A stretch of DNA of 24,304 nt from the IMG/VR virus record IMGVR_UViG_3300023104_000017, positions 1 to 24,304 of that record. One strand, written 5' to 3'. Numbering within the stretch: the first letter of the stretch is position 1; the number at the start of each line of letters is the position of its first letter. Positions 6,742 through 15,360 of this stretch are shown one piece after another. The stretch is from a virus. The notes under the pieces are model-generated. The model ran no database searches, was not told where the DNA came from, and worked only from the letters and a program-made list of their open reading frames with translations. A program made the position numbers and the translations under genes.

Positions 6742-7134
6742 ATGGCAAACGAAAAAAATCTTAAACCATTTCTTAAAGGTGAAGACCCGAGGCGAAATGT
6801 AGACGGTAGGCCAGAGGGAGTTAAAAACCGTTCTACTATTGCAAAACATGTATTGGAAATGGTAGCAATATTACCCGATGATGTTTTTGATAGAGTTAAA
6901 GAGTTATTTCCTGGCATAGATAAACGAATGACGGCAGAAGAAATATCAACTCTTGTTTTGTTGGGAAACGCTATTTCTAAAGGAGATGTTAATGCTTACA
7001 AGGCTATTATGGATAGTGCGTATGGATCGCCTAAAGTTGAGATAAGCGGTACGTTTGACAATAAAAACACAAACATCAATCTTACTAATGAAGAAATAAA
7101 ACAGCTTTCAAAAGAATTAGATGGAAGTTATTAA
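6742..7134 (+). CDS. Terminase small subunit-like protein (DUF5681-like)
   Basis: This 130-aa protein begins with K-P-F-L-K-G-E-D-P-R-R-N-x-D-G-R-P-E-G-x-K-N-R-S-T. That is the DUF5681 / small-terminase N-terminal signature: a flexible P-N-G-R-P-K-G-type segment before a helical body. The helical part ends in A-Y-K-A-I-M-D-S-A-Y-G-S-P-K, also usual in this group. It should recognise the packaging site and stimulate TerL. TerL begins inside its last codons (14-base overlap), the standard arrangement. The basis is family pattern plus position. Confidence 0.82.
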   Translation: MANEKNLKPFLKGEDPRRNVDGRPEGVKNRSTIAKHVLEMVAILPDDVFDRVKELFPGIDKRMTAEEISTLVLLGNAISKGDVNAYKAIMDSAYGSPKVEISGTFDNKNTNINLTNEEIKQLSKELDGSY

Positions 7135-8626
7135 CGATATTGATATACTTACGGTTTCAAAAGTCAAGTGTTTAAAGTCACTACTATTTCACACCCGTTA
7201 CTTTTTCAAACACCAATATAACAGAAAATTTGTTATTGGTGAACACCACGAAATTATATGCAATGCATTGGAGCGTATATTGTCGGGCGATCTAAAACGC
7301 TTGATAATAAACATTGCACCACGTTACGGTAAAACCGAATTAGCAGTAAAGGCTTTTATATCACATGGGCTGGCACTAAATCCATCCGCTAAATTCATAC
7401 ACCTATCTTATGCCGACGATTTGGCATTGGATAACTCTGAAACGGTAAAGGATTTAATTCAAACCGAAGCATACCAACAATTATTCCCCGCAGTTCAAAT
7501 AAAGAAAGATGCCAAAGCAAAAAACAAATGGTACACTACACAGAATGGTGGGGTATTAGCACGTGCCGCAGGTGGACAGGTAACAGGATTTGGTGCTGGT
7601 AAAGTTGATGAGGAAGAAGATTTCGACGAATGGTTAAACGGAATTGAGCAAACAGGTAAAAGTCAATTAGAAAAGAAATTTAGTTTTGGTGGTGCCATAA
7701 TCATTGATGACCCAGTTAAGCCAGAGGATGCAGATCAGGACACCATACGTGAAAAGGTTAACAGTCGTTTTGATAGTACGATACGCAATAGGGTAAACAG
7801 TAGGCATACACCTATTATCGTTATTATGCAACGCCTACACCCAAATGATTTGGCTGGCTATTTACAACGTGATGGTGAACAAGATGAATGGGAAGTAATA
7901 TCATTACCATGCTTAAAAGAAGATGGTACATCATTGTGGCCTTTTAAACATACTGTAACTGAATTATTAGCTATGAAGCAGGCTAATGATATTGTTTATG
8001 AAAGGCAGTACAATCAAAACCCTAAGCCCAAAGCAGGTTTATTATTCCCAATTGATGATCTACATTTTTACGACCCAAATGTAGTTAAAGGTTTATCAGA
8101 CCCAGACTTCTGTTATGTAGCTGCCGATCCTGCTGGTGATGGTGGTGATGACTTTGCTACGGGTGCAAGTAAGTTGATTGGTGATAAGATTTATATAACC
8201 GATGTGCTGTACAATACCGATGGGGCAGACTTTAATGAAGCCGCATTGGTTAAGTTATGCCTACAGGTAAAAGCAGGTAGTTGCGGTGTTGAAGCCATTA
8301 TGGGGTGGAAAGAAACGGCAGAGCGCGTACGTGTTGAATTAGAGCAAAAAAACTTTCAGGGTGAATTTAGGTTATTACGTCCGCGTACGGGCAAACATAG
8401 TCGTATATTAAATCGTGCTAGTTTTATAAGAAATAATTTCTATTTTCGTAAAGATTATAACGATTATCCAGAATATGCTAAATTTATGCGAAATTTAACG
8501 TCATATTTGCGTATTCAGGAGGCAGGCAGAGGCAACAAGCACGACGATGCGCCCGACCTTTGCGAAATGTTAGCAGTATATTATGAAAAGAATTTTGCAC
8601 ATTTGTATGGTAACAACTCTAATTAA
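7121..8626 (+). CDS. terL: Terminase large subunit
   Basis: This 501-aa motor cuts concatemeric DNA and pumps it into proheads. The ATPase motifs are A-P-R-Y-G-K-T-E (66-73, a Walker A with Arg-Tyr as in many TerL proteins) and I-I-I-D-D-P (Walker B, 193-198). The motif I-V-I-M-Q-R-L-H after it corresponds to the coupling motif. The RNase H-like nuclease domain shows Asp336 in A-A-D-P-A-G-D-G-G-D-D and a final K-H-D-D-A-P-D (Asp475/476 and 479). Length is normal. A 14-base overlap with terS and direct abutment to the portal gene give the canonical packaging cassette. Confidence 0.96.
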   Translation: MEVINDIDILTVSKVKCLKSLLFHTRYFFKHQYNRKFVIGEHHEIICNALERILSGDLKRLIINIAPRYGKTELAVKAFISHGLALNPSAKFIHLSYADDLALDNSETVKDLIQTEAYQQLFPAVQIKKDAKAKNKWYTTQNGGVLARAAGGQVTGFGAGKVDEEEDFDEWLNGIEQTGKSQLEKKFSFGGAIIIDDPVKPEDADQDTIREKVNSRFDSTIRNRVNSRHTPIIVIMQRLHPNDLAGYLQRDGEQDEWEVISLPCLKEDGTSLWPFKHTVTELLAMKQANDIVYERQYNQNPKPKAGLLFPIDDLHFYDPNVVKGLSDPDFCYVAADPAGDGGDDFATGASKLIGDKIYITDVLYNTDGADFNEAALVKLCLQVKAGSCGVEAIMGWKETAERVRVELEQKNFQGEFRLLRPRTGKHSRILNRASFIRNNFYFRKDYNDYPEYAKFMRNLTSYLRIQEAGRGNKHDDAPDLCEMLAVYYEKNFAHLYGNNSN

Positions 8627-10072
8627 ATGACCTGGTACAATCCTACTACATGGGGCAAAGACATTGCCATGCAACACAGGTCAATGCCTGCCGATAGCTT
8701 ATCCGATAAAGTTTACGTACAAGGCCCGTTTGGTGACCAATACCAAATGAATGATTATGAATATTCTGGCGATGCCCCCGCAAGGCTAAACAGAACAATT
8801 GATAATTTGCTATATGGAGAATATGGCAGACAGAACTTCATTAACTTATTTTACACGTTGCCAGAGATATTTGCACCAATAAACGAAATAGCTTCAAGGG
8901 TTGCAGATGCTACATGGCAGTTACGTAAGTCATGGAACGATGAGGTAGACTATTCAGATAAGGATTTTAACCGCCTTTTTAGCCGACCTAATCCATTAAT
9001 GTCATTTAAACAGTTCGTATATCAAGCGGTATGCTATGAGTACCTTACAGGGGCTAATATTGAGTATTTCAACCGTCCATCTACACTTCCTAATGAATAT
9101 AAGAATTTCCTAAGCTGGTTTAACCTGCCTAGTGAAAAGGTTTGTATAAAGGTTAATAAAAACGCAGACCTGTATTCATCAACTAAATTAGATGATTTGA
9201 TATTGGGCTACGAAGTAGGCACGCGCAAGTTTGATGTTAACAACGTATTGCCTTTTATGAATACCGATTTACAGGCAAGCGGTGATATAACTAAATTCAG
9301 GTCGCCATTATGCGGTGCAAGGTTAGCGATTAAAAACCTTTTGCCTGTATATGAAGCAAGGGGTGTTATTTATATCAAACGTGGAGCGTTAGGGTTTTTG
9401 GTATCCAAGAAATCAGACGAAAGCGGATTGATTAGTTTAACTAAAACAGAGAAAGAAGAAGCTCAAAGGAACTTTCAAAATACCTATGGACTGCAAGGCG
9501 ACAAACACCAGGTAGGTGTAACTGCCGCGCCAGTTGAATTTGTTAAAACATCAATGAGCATACAGGAATTGCAACCATTCGATGAAACTTTAGCAGATGC
9601 GGTTGCTATATATGCCACTCTTAAAGTTCCACGTCACTTAGTGCCGTCTAAAGACAATAGTACATTTGCCAATGCAGATGCGGACATGAAGTCCTTTTAT
9701 GCAAACGTTATTATCCCATGTGCAAATCGTTATGCCGAAGCATGGACTAACAAGTTTGGTTTTGACAGGCGTTATATCTATGCTGATTTTTCTAGTATCC
9801 CTGAATTGCAGGAAAATAGAAAAGAGCGCGCAACTACCGATAAAACAATGGGTAGTGTCTGGTTAGAAAGATGGACAAATGGTGTATGTACGCTCAATGA
9901 ATGGATTGTCGCTAACGAGGGCACTAAAGGCAGTGGTGGTGTTTATGATAAGAAATTATTTGATTTAACACCCGAAGAATTGGAAATGGTTAAAAATGTT
10001 ATAAATTTGAAAGCAAATGCAAGCACAAATACAGGAACTGAAGAAACGAGCAGCACCGATAGCGTACAGTAG
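8627..10072 (+). CDS. Portal protein (HK97 family)
   Basis: This 481-aa protein should form the dodecameric ring through which DNA enters and leaves the capsid. The evidence is position between TerL and the protease and the portal-like pattern. That pattern includes an N-terminal L-P-E-I-F-A-P-I-N-E-I-A-S-R-V-A, then the R-P-N-P-x-x-S-F-K-Q-F segment near residues 121-131, then V-P-R-H-L-V-P-S-K-D-N-S-T-F-A-N-A (about 337-353), typical of the HK97 portal core. It starts on the base after the TerL stop, and its 3' end overlaps the protease gene by 56 bases. Confidence 0.93.
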   Translation: MTWYNPTTWGKDIAMQHRSMPADSLSDKVYVQGPFGDQYQMNDYEYSGDAPARLNRTIDNLLYGEYGRQNFINLFYTLPEIFAPINEIASRVADATWQLRKSWNDEVDYSDKDFNRLFSRPNPLMSFKQFVYQAVCYEYLTGANIEYFNRPSTLPNEYKNFLSWFNLPSEKVCIKVNKNADLYSSTKLDDLILGYEVGTRKFDVNNVLPFMNTDLQASGDITKFRSPLCGARLAIKNLLPVYEARGVIYIKRGALGFLVSKKSDESGLISLTKTEKEEAQRNFQNTYGLQGDKHQVGVTAAPVEFVKTSMSIQELQPFDETLADAVAIYATLKVPRHLVPSKDNSTFANADADMKSFYANVIIPCANRYAEAWTNKFGFDRRYIYADFSSIPELQENRKERATTDKTMGSVWLERWTNGVCTLNEWIVANEGTKGSGGVYDKKLFDLTPEELEMVKNVINLKANASTNTGTEETSSTDSVQ

Positions 10073-10763
10073 CACTACTGTAAACATTGACGGGCAACTG
10101 CAAGAACGCACCTCGCTACTTGATAAAAGGGTAGTTGAGGGATATGGTGCTATTTGGGGTAATACCAATTTACATCAAGAACGTTTTTTTAAGGGTGCAT
10201 TTAAAAGGTCAATTGAAGAAAACGGGCCAGGTAGCAATGCCGCTTATCAAATAAAATACCGTGATGAGCATGGCAGGGCAATGGGTTTGTTTGAGGAATT
10301 GAAAGAGGATAATATCGGGCTTTACTTTCGCACAAAACCATTGGACGATGTAAGCTGGGCAGATGACCACTTAACTCAATTACGCAGTGGTACTATCAAT
10401 AACTTTAGCAACGGTTTTAAATATATATTTGATGAGCGTTCTATGAAATGGAACGAAGAAGATAAGGTGATAGATATTTATAACGCAAGGTTGTTTGAAA
10501 TTAGCGGCACTGCCATCCCGTCTGATATGGGTACGTTTGCCATTAGATCATTAGGTAACGAAGATATATTTGAATTAACAGAGGATTTCATAAAGACATT
10601 ACCCCGCCAAAATCAATTGGAGGCGAGGCGTATTTTTGCCATTCACAAATCGCTTAATGAAAGCATGGCTCACGAAGCAAAGCTAAATGACCTGCAAACT
10701 GAAAAGCCGATCGAGAAAAGGGGCATCGATTATCAATATTTAATTAACAATTTAAAAAACTAA
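10017..10763 (+). CDS. HK97-family prohead maturation protease
   Basis: This is a 248-aa serine protease that would cleave the scaffold (delta) domain of the capsid protein inside the prohead. The conserved opening V-V-E-G-Y-G-A-I-W-G-N (about 39-49) is followed by a F-F-K-G-A-F segment. His85 in R-D-E-H-G-R-A-M-G fits the catalytic His, and Ser131 in N-F-S-N-G-F fits the nucleophile of the family's 'lS.GF' motif. The last 70 residues are helical and not needed for the family match. The start lies inside the portal gene; a later Met would cut off part of the domain, so the overlapping start is preferred. Confidence 0.92.
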   Translation: MQAQIQELKKRAAPIAYSSTTVNIDGQLQERTSLLDKRVVEGYGAIWGNTNLHQERFFKGAFKRSIEENGPGSNAAYQIKYRDEHGRAMGLFEELKEDNIGLYFRTKPLDDVSWADDHLTQLRSGTINNFSNGFKYIFDERSMKWNEEDKVIDIYNARLFEISGTAIPSDMGTFAIRSLGNEDIFELTEDFIKTLPRQNQLEARRIFAIHKSLNESMAHEAKLNDLQTEKPIEKRGIDYQYLINNLKN

Positions 10764-10766
10764 AAC

Positions 10767-12098
10767 ATGACACCAGAGGAAAAAGCAGCCCATGATGCCC
10801 TGTTAGCCCAAGTTAAAGAAACGGCAAAAACAGAAATAGAAGCACGTGGCTATCAAAACAAAGAAAGCGTTGAGTCGCTTTTAAACACCGCATTAAGCGG
10901 ATTGCCTTTAGATGCGTTGCGCTCTTACAGCAATGATGCTGACAAGGTAAACTTGACCCTGCGTAACATCGCAGAAGAACTTGAAAAAGTTAAAAACATC
11001 CGCGTTGGCGAAATCAGCAATGATAACACTAAAGAACTAATCCAACGTTCTTTAAATGCGTTGTTGTTCCCAGAAGATGGTACACCAGGCGAAGTTGAGC
11101 AAATACTAAAAACCCGTAATGGCAGCACAGCACGTGAAGTTGTATTGAATATACGCGCGGCAGCTAATATGGATACTACTAATACCATTAACGAAAACAA
11201 TTATCCATTAGCGATGATTGAAAGTTTCAATGTTATTGACGGTGTAGTTAAAAAACGCAGAGGCACTCAGTATATCTTTGATATTGCTGACGTTACTACC
11301 GTTGCTGAATTAGAAGAATATACCACTTGGTTAGAAGAGGGATCAGAACAAGGTGCATTTGCTATAGTAGCAGAGGGCGCAGTTAAACCCCTTGTTTCTA
11401 CCGCGTTGGTACGTAACTTCGCTAAAGCTAAAAAAGTTGCAGCTAAATACGTAATTACAGAGGAATTTGAGAAATTCCGTAAAAAAGCATTGCAAATCAT
11501 TCAGAACCTTATCAATGATAAAATTCTACGCGATTACGCAGCTATTTTAACAACTGACTTACAAGCACAAGCGGCTGGGTATGTTGGTACATCATTAGAT
11601 GATACCTTTGTTGCGCCAAACGATTATGATGCTATCGGTGCAGTTGCCGCCCAAATTGAAACTTTAAACTTCTTCCCTGACTTGTTGATTATACATCCAC
11701 AAGACAAATGGAGATTGTCTTTAGAGAAAGATAGCCAGGGCCGTTATTACATGATGATACCTATGTACAATCCAGATGGACTTGTAGTAATGATGGGTTT
11801 CAGAGTGTTAACTTCTACCTATCAAACTATCGGTACTTTCACATTAGGCGAAAGCGGTTTGTTTAAAATCGAACAAGAGGCATTAACTATCCGTATCGGC
11901 TACGGTATTGATTTCACTACAGCAACAGTATCAGGCACAAGCGTGGTAACTTCTGTATCAAGTGACTTTGATAACAACCGTAAACGTATAATCGTTGAGA
12001 ACTTCTTTAAAGATTATATCGCAACTAATAACATTGGATCATTTGTAACCGCGTCTTTTGCAACTGTAAAAGCAGCACTATTGGCACCAGGCGTTTAA
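10767..12098 (+). CDS. Major capsid protein (HK97 fold)
   Basis: This 443-aa protein has the two-part layout of HK97 capsid proteins. Residues about 1-125 form a helical, charged delta/scaffold domain. The shell domain follows, with E-G-A-V-K-P (about 210), the long spine helix A-A-K-Y-V-I-T-E-E-F-E-K-F, and the terminal G-x-D-F-T-T-A-T-V-S-G strand region. Cleavage by the upstream protease probably falls near residues 125-140, by analogy. Codons are less AT-biased than in neighbours, as expected of a highly expressed gene. The gap to the protease gene is 3 bases. Confidence 0.93.
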   Translation: MTPEEKAAHDALLAQVKETAKTEIEARGYQNKESVESLLNTALSGLPLDALRSYSNDADKVNLTLRNIAEELEKVKNIRVGEISNDNTKELIQRSLNALLFPEDGTPGEVEQILKTRNGSTAREVVLNIRAAANMDTTNTINENNYPLAMIESFNVIDGVVKKRRGTQYIFDIADVTTVAELEEYTTWLEEGSEQGAFAIVAEGAVKPLVSTALVRNFAKAKKVAAKYVITEEFEKFRKKALQIIQNLINDKILRDYAAILTTDLQAQAAGYVGTSLDDTFVAPNDYDAIGAVAAQIETLNFFPDLLIIHPQDKWRLSLEKDSQGRYYMMIPMYNPDGLVVMMGFRVLTSTYQTIGTFTLGESGLFKIEQEALTIRIGYGIDFTTATVSGTSVVTSVSSDFDNNRKRIIVENFFKDYIATNNIGSFVTASFATVKAALLAPGV

Positions 12099-12116
12099 TT
12101 ATTAACAATAAATATC

Positions 12117-12344
12117 ATGGCTCAAAAATCAAAAGAAGAAGAAATAATCCCCGCCGGTCAGGAGGATATTAAACCGTTAACCACGCAAAACAGTGTTGTT
12201 GATGGTGGCACTTTAGTAAGACCTAAAGAAGATACCGTAATCGTTGGTACATCTGGCAGTTTATTAGGTGATGGCGTTGAGCATACTGTTCACCGTGTAT
12301 TAGCTGACAAATTGGTTAAAAAAGGCCAAGCAACACTAAAATAA
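12117..12344 (+). CDS. Small head-region protein (FluMu gp38-like ending)
   Basis: This is a 75-aa protein. After a charged, probably disordered first 30 residues, the C-terminal half reads as short strands followed by H-R-V-L-A-D-K-L-V-K-K-G-Q-A. That resembles the 'v...A..Li..G.A' ending of small Mu gp38/FluMu-type proteins found between capsid and connector genes in many phages. The role in the virion is unknown. Its last base is the first base of the next gene's ATG (TAATG). Confidence 0.7.
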   Translation: MAQKSKEEEIIPAGQEDIKPLTTQNSVVDGGTLVRPKEDTVIVGTSGSLLGDGVEHTVHRVLADKLVKKGQATLK

Positions 12345-12895
12345 TGGCAAACATAATACAGCCTACAGATTTTGAAGCCGAATTGTTTATCGCAAACGCA
12401 GCGCAACCTGGAGTATCTGGGGAACTAAATAGTTTCATAACTAAATATGAGCGTTTGTTTTTGAGGCAACTATTTGGCGACACTTTCTATGCTGTATTTA
12501 TCGCTAATATTACCGAACAACGGTTTGTAGATTTGATTGCTATCCCTGAATTTAAAACGGGGATAGCATCTTATATATACTATTATTATATAAGAAATCA
12601 GGTAACTCAAACCGTAGGTATGGGCAACGTGGAACCAAAATCGGGTAATGCTACAGTAACCAATCACGGCAGAAAACAAACAAGGGCATTTAACGAAATG
12701 GTAAAATGTGTATACGAAATAATTCGTTACATAACAACTTCTGGTTTATTCCCTGAATATGTAGAGCCTCAATGGTTACGGTGGAGAATGCAACGCGACA
12801 TGCTAAGCTGGTGGGTACAAGATTATTATTTATACCCTATTGGGTTTAGGAACATTCCTGAAATATTCAATAGCATAACTGAAAATAATATATGA
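12344..12895 (+). CDS. Putative head-completion / connector protein
   Basis: This 183-aa protein occupies the adaptor slot just after the capsid genes. It is mostly helical, with Y-E-R-L-F-L-R-Q-L-F-G-D-T-F-Y near residue 35 and a Trp/Tyr-rich C-terminus. The layout is reminiscent of DUF6712-type head-tail connector proteins of Bacteroidota phages, but my match is tentative. It overlaps the next gene by ATGA (12892-12895). Confidence 0.7.
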   Translation: MANIIQPTDFEAELFIANAAQPGVSGELNSFITKYERLFLRQLFGDTFYAVFIANITEQRFVDLIAIPEFKTGIASYIYYYYIRNQVTQTVGMGNVEPKSGNATVTNHGRKQTRAFNEMVKCVYEIIRYITTSGLFPEYVEPQWLRWRMQRDMLSWWVQDYYLYPIGFRNIPEIFNSITENNI

Positions 12896-13443
12896 CCGCC
12901 AAGCCAGTATTTGTAACCGATATATTTGGTGAAATTGTAGCAAAGGTAAATGCTAAACTATTACCCGCCTTGCAAGAATATGACACGACAATTGTCGGTA
13001 TAAATTACCAATATGGCGAGTATAAAGAGGTATTCGGTACGTTGGTGCAGCAAGGCAAAGAAGCTGGTGGCGCAAAGAAATACCCATTAGTTTGGTTATG
13101 GATGCCTATAACTTTAGATGTGGGCGGTACTATTGGAGTTGCGGAAGTTTCACCATTGCGCATAATAATTGCAAGATGGGGTAATAATACCGATAAGACA
13201 GCCGAAAGATATACCAACAACTTTAAGCCAGTGTTATACCCTATTTATTTAGAGTTACTAAACCAACTTTCTTTAGACCCCCGAATAATATCGGATGCTA
13301 AGGGAATACCACACAGACATATTGATTGGCCTTATTGGGGTGGTGATAGCCCAAGCGAAGAAGCAAATCCATTTAGCGATTACGTGGATGCCATTGAATT
13401 AAAAGACGTTAAATTAAACTTATTACTAAAAAACTGTTACTAA
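12892..13443 (+). CDS. Putative tail-terminator / head-tail joining protein
   Basis: This is a 183-aa protein not recognised by a specific motif. It has a mixed alpha/beta pattern: an N-terminal helix, then P-L-V-W-L-W-M-P-I and a V-S-P-L-R-I-I-I-A-R strand. These strands and the place between the connector and the tail-tube gene fit a tail-terminator or neck protein of the lambda gpU type. The function is inferred from order alone. It is followed one base later by the tail-tube gene. Confidence 0.65.
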   Translation: MTAKPVFVTDIFGEIVAKVNAKLLPALQEYDTTIVGINYQYGEYKEVFGTLVQQGKEAGGAKKYPLVWLWMPITLDVGGTIGVAEVSPLRIIIARWGNNTDKTAERYTNNFKPVLYPIYLELLNQLSLDPRIISDAKGIPHRHIDWPYWGGDSPSEEANPFSDYVDAIELKDVKLNLLLKNCY

Positions 13444-13444
13444 C

Positions 13445-14407
13445 ATGGGAGTAAAAAACATAAGTGTTTGCAACCAGCCAGGGGGCAACACAGGCGTTAA
13501 AGCTTGCTACAATGATATAGGTATCCCAAGAGCGATATTATTCGTTCCTATAGGACAAACATATACCACAGCATCTTTCGCTGCATTAAAGACCGCATTG
13601 GCGGCAGGGATATTAAACAACAGCCCTTATAGCAGGATTTATCCTTTGCAGAACATCGTTCAAATTACCGACAATAGCAGCGAGCCAACTTCGCAAACAT
13701 TTTCAGGTGATAACAGCCAAGTGTTTACTTCGCAAGGATTTTATAACCTGAATTTTCAATGGGTAAATGGTGGTATTTGTTTGCTGATCGCGCTATTAAA
13801 AGCTAACAGCCGCAACAAAGCGTTTTTCATTATTGATAGCTATGGTCAATTGATCGGTCAGGATGGTGGCACAGATTTGATAAAAGGTATTGTTGGTAAC
13901 AGCTTTACTCAAAAATTCAAATTTGCTGTAGGTAGTGACGCTGTTGCGGCCTATTCGACTAACCTAATCTTTTCACCAGAGCAAGTAAATGAAAACTTAG
14001 CTATCGTTAACTTCAACCTTGATGGTGGTGGCGGTTTAGCTTACTTAACAGGATTAAGCGGGCTGTTAGATGTTAACATATCTCAAAACGCTGCTCGTTC
14101 AGCAGGTGTGTTAAAAGTAGGTGCAAAAACAGCGTGTGGTACTGTTAACCTTTATGATGATTACGCTGCTGCATTAGCTACAGCTACAGCATGGAGAGCT
14201 AAAACTACTACAGGTGGTTTGCCTATAGCTATTACAGGTGTTGTTGTAGATACTACTAACTTAGGATGGACTGTAACATTAGACACTACAGACCCTAACT
14301 ATTCAGCTACTGCGGGTGCTATACAAATTGGTTTGGCTGGCCCTGCTACTTTAGCAGCACTTGGCACGCCAGTTGTAGGTTATGAAAGTAATTTCTTAGC
14401 ACAATAA
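13445..14407 (+). CDS. Probable major tail (tube) protein with C-terminal Ig-like region
   Basis: This 320-aa protein is the best candidate for the tube of the long tail. The evidence is position, size, a beta-rich sequence low in charge, and expression-type codons. The N-terminal 190 residues would form the tube domain. The last 90 or so (I-A-I-T-G-V-V-V-D-T-T-N-L-G-W-T-V-T-L-D) read as an extra all-beta domain like the surface Ig-like decorations of many tail proteins. I do not recognise a diagnostic motif. It is followed 2 bases later by a very small gene. Confidence 0.75.
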   Translation: MGVKNISVCNQPGGNTGVKACYNDIGIPRAILFVPIGQTYTTASFAALKTALAAGILNNSPYSRIYPLQNIVQITDNSSEPTSQTFSGDNSQVFTSQGFYNLNFQWVNGGICLLIALLKANSRNKAFFIIDSYGQLIGQDGGTDLIKGIVGNSFTQKFKFAVGSDAVAAYSTNLIFSPEQVNENLAIVNFNLDGGGGLAYLTGLSGLLDVNISQNAARSAGVLKVGAKTACGTVNLYDDYAAALATATAWRAKTTTGGLPIAITGVVVDTTNLGWTVTLDTTDPNYSATAGAIQIGLAGPATLAALGTPVVGYESNFLAQ

Positions 14408-14409
14408 TC

Positions 14410-14565
14410 ATGGAAGCATTAAAGCACTTTAACAAAGACGTTGCAAGACGCACGAAAAAAGAGGATTGGGTAAAATCATTAGAACATCATAAAGATGATT
14501 TTGATCTACCTGCCGTTTGGGAAGCGTTGCAAGAGAAAAAAGAGGTTGAAAAACCTAAAAAGTAA
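14410..14565 (+). CDS. 51-aa charged protein at the end of the head/tail-tube operon
   Basis: An uninterrupted 51-codon frame begins 3 bases after the tail-tube stop and ends just before the terminator. The product is highly charged (many Lys and Glu), with two Trp residues, and looks like a short helical protein. It shares direction and tight spacing with the tail-tube gene, so it is probably translated. The function is unknown. Its position suggests a short tail accessory or chaperone. Confidence 0.7.
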   Translation: MEALKHFNKDVARRTKKEDWVKSLEHHKDDFDLPAVWEALQEKKEVEKPKK

Positions 14566-14568
14566 AGG

Positions 14569-14597
14569 AAAAGCCCTAGCGTAATGTTAGGGCTTTT
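14569..14597. terminator. Bidirectional intrinsic terminator
   Basis: AAAAGCCCTA (14569-14578) pairs perfectly with TAGGGCTTTT (14588-14597) around a 9-base loop, with T's continuing to 14599. On the minus strand the stem likewise ends in TTTT. It closes the head/tail-tube operon from the left and the minus-strand unit from the right. The minus-strand stop codon at 14587-14589 lies in the loop and stem. Confidence 0.9.
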
Positions 14598-14796
14598 TTG
14601 TTAAATAACCGCACGTAGTACACATATCATAATATTTATTATAATATTTCATCTTGTGGTTACATTCATCTTGTGGAACGTAAATACCTATGGCTTCTAT
14701 CAAGTCCTGAACAACCTGTGCCTTTCCAAAATTTTCTTCTATGCTGTATTTAGCCTTTTGTCTAAATATTTCAATTCTTGGCTTTAAAGAAATCAT
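14587..14796 (-). CDS. Small zinc-ribbon-like protein (minus-strand tail island, gene 3)
   Basis: This is a 69-aa protein read from ATG at 14796. A GTG at 14832 would add 12 residues and overlap the preceding gene; I prefer the ATG because an AT-rich TTAATATTAAAAAT leader precedes it. The first 40 residues are helical and basic. The end carries Cys45-x-His47 followed by Cys59-x-x-Cys62-Gly, a probable one-zinc ribbon. The same C-x-H ... C-x-x-C-G arrangement closes the upstream gene, so the two share a C-terminal module. It lies antisense to the tail operon. The function is unknown. Confidence 0.65.
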   Translation of the reverse strand: MISLKPRIEIFRQKAKYSIEENFGKAQVVQDLIEAIGIYVPQDECNHKMKYYNKYYDMCTTCGYLTKKP

Positions 14797-14806
14797 ATTT
14801 TTAATA

Positions 14807-15178
14807 TTAAGGTCTAAATCCACACTTGGCACATGCCATTACGTAATCAGAACATGGTAATTCAGTACGTGGGACAACTGTCATTTCATTGTGGGGGCAG
14901 TCTACTAAAGGCATGGTTATGGTATATCCACTTTCTGTTTTGATTAATTCAGCACCTTGCTCACCCACAATAGCCATCCCATTTTCGGGATGTACACCTC
15001 CTTTAGGATATTTAGGTGTAGGTTTGGCGAATTTAGTTAAAGCTTCGTGCAGTTTATCAAATCCGTTTTTCTGAATTATCGCCTCACTAACAAACTTACT
15101 TTTATTCTTAACCTTATCAATTATCTCTTGTGCTTCGATTGATAGCGTGTAGTTGTTGCGCTTTCGGAGTTGTTTCAT
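14807..15178 (-). CDS. Mosaic protein: RHH-like start, tape-measure motif, zinc-ribbon-like end (minus-strand island, gene 2)
   Basis: This 123-aa protein has three recognisable parts. Residues about 9-36 (Y-T-L-S-I-E-A-Q-E-I-I-D ... S-K-F-V-S-E-A-I-I) resemble a ribbon-helix-helix DNA-binding segment. Residues 59-79 contain K-G-G and V71-G-E-Q-G-A-E77, the motif that closes phage tape-measure proteins; the tape measure in this window has V827-G-E-K-G-A-E833. Residues 94-120 hold Cys94-x-His96 and Cys116-x-x-Cys119-Gly, a probable zinc site. The start overlaps the membrane-protein gene by ATGA. It may mimic part of the tape measure; this is inference. The RHH reading is the weakest part. Confidence 0.72.
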   Translation of the reverse strand: MKQLRKRNNYTLSIEAQEIIDKVKNKSKFVSEAIIQKNGFDKLHEALTKFAKPTPKYPKGGVHPENGMAIVGEQGAELIKTESGYTITMPLVDCPHNEMTVVPRTELPCSDYVMACAKCGFRP

Positions 15179-15360
15179 GATGCATTTCTTTTTTCGTGAG
15201 CTTCTTCTATGATTTCAGCAATTACTCTCCATAAATACCCAAAAAATAACCCGTACGTAACAGGTAGTAAAGAATGATCGCCAAAATAATAGCTCAATGC
15301 TATAGTAATAATGCAACCAAAGAAAATTAAATTTCCCATTAAGGCTTTTGCGTTTTTCAT
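15175..15360 (-). CDS. Two-helix membrane protein (minus-strand tail island, gene 1)
   Basis: This is a 61-aa protein from ATG at 15360. A longer frame to 15414 would begin inside the promoter and is not preferred. Two hydrophobic segments (about residues 7-25 and 31-48) are joined by a short polar loop, and the C-terminus is charged (E-E-A-H-E-K-R). It is predicted to lie in the inner membrane. It is the first gene of the minus-strand unit and is coupled by ATGA to the tape-measure-motif gene. The size would suit a holin, but nothing else here suggests lysis. A role in blocking DNA entry is considered in the findings. Confidence 0.7.
   Translation of the reverse strand: MKNAKALMGNLIFFGCIITIALSYYFGDHSLLPVTYGLFFGYLWRVIAEIIEEAHEKRNAS

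Noticed and set aside
14889-15074. 61-codon plus-strand frame inside the minus-strand island
   Set aside because: It is the antisense of the tape-measure-motif gene, without its own start signals or neighbours on that strand.
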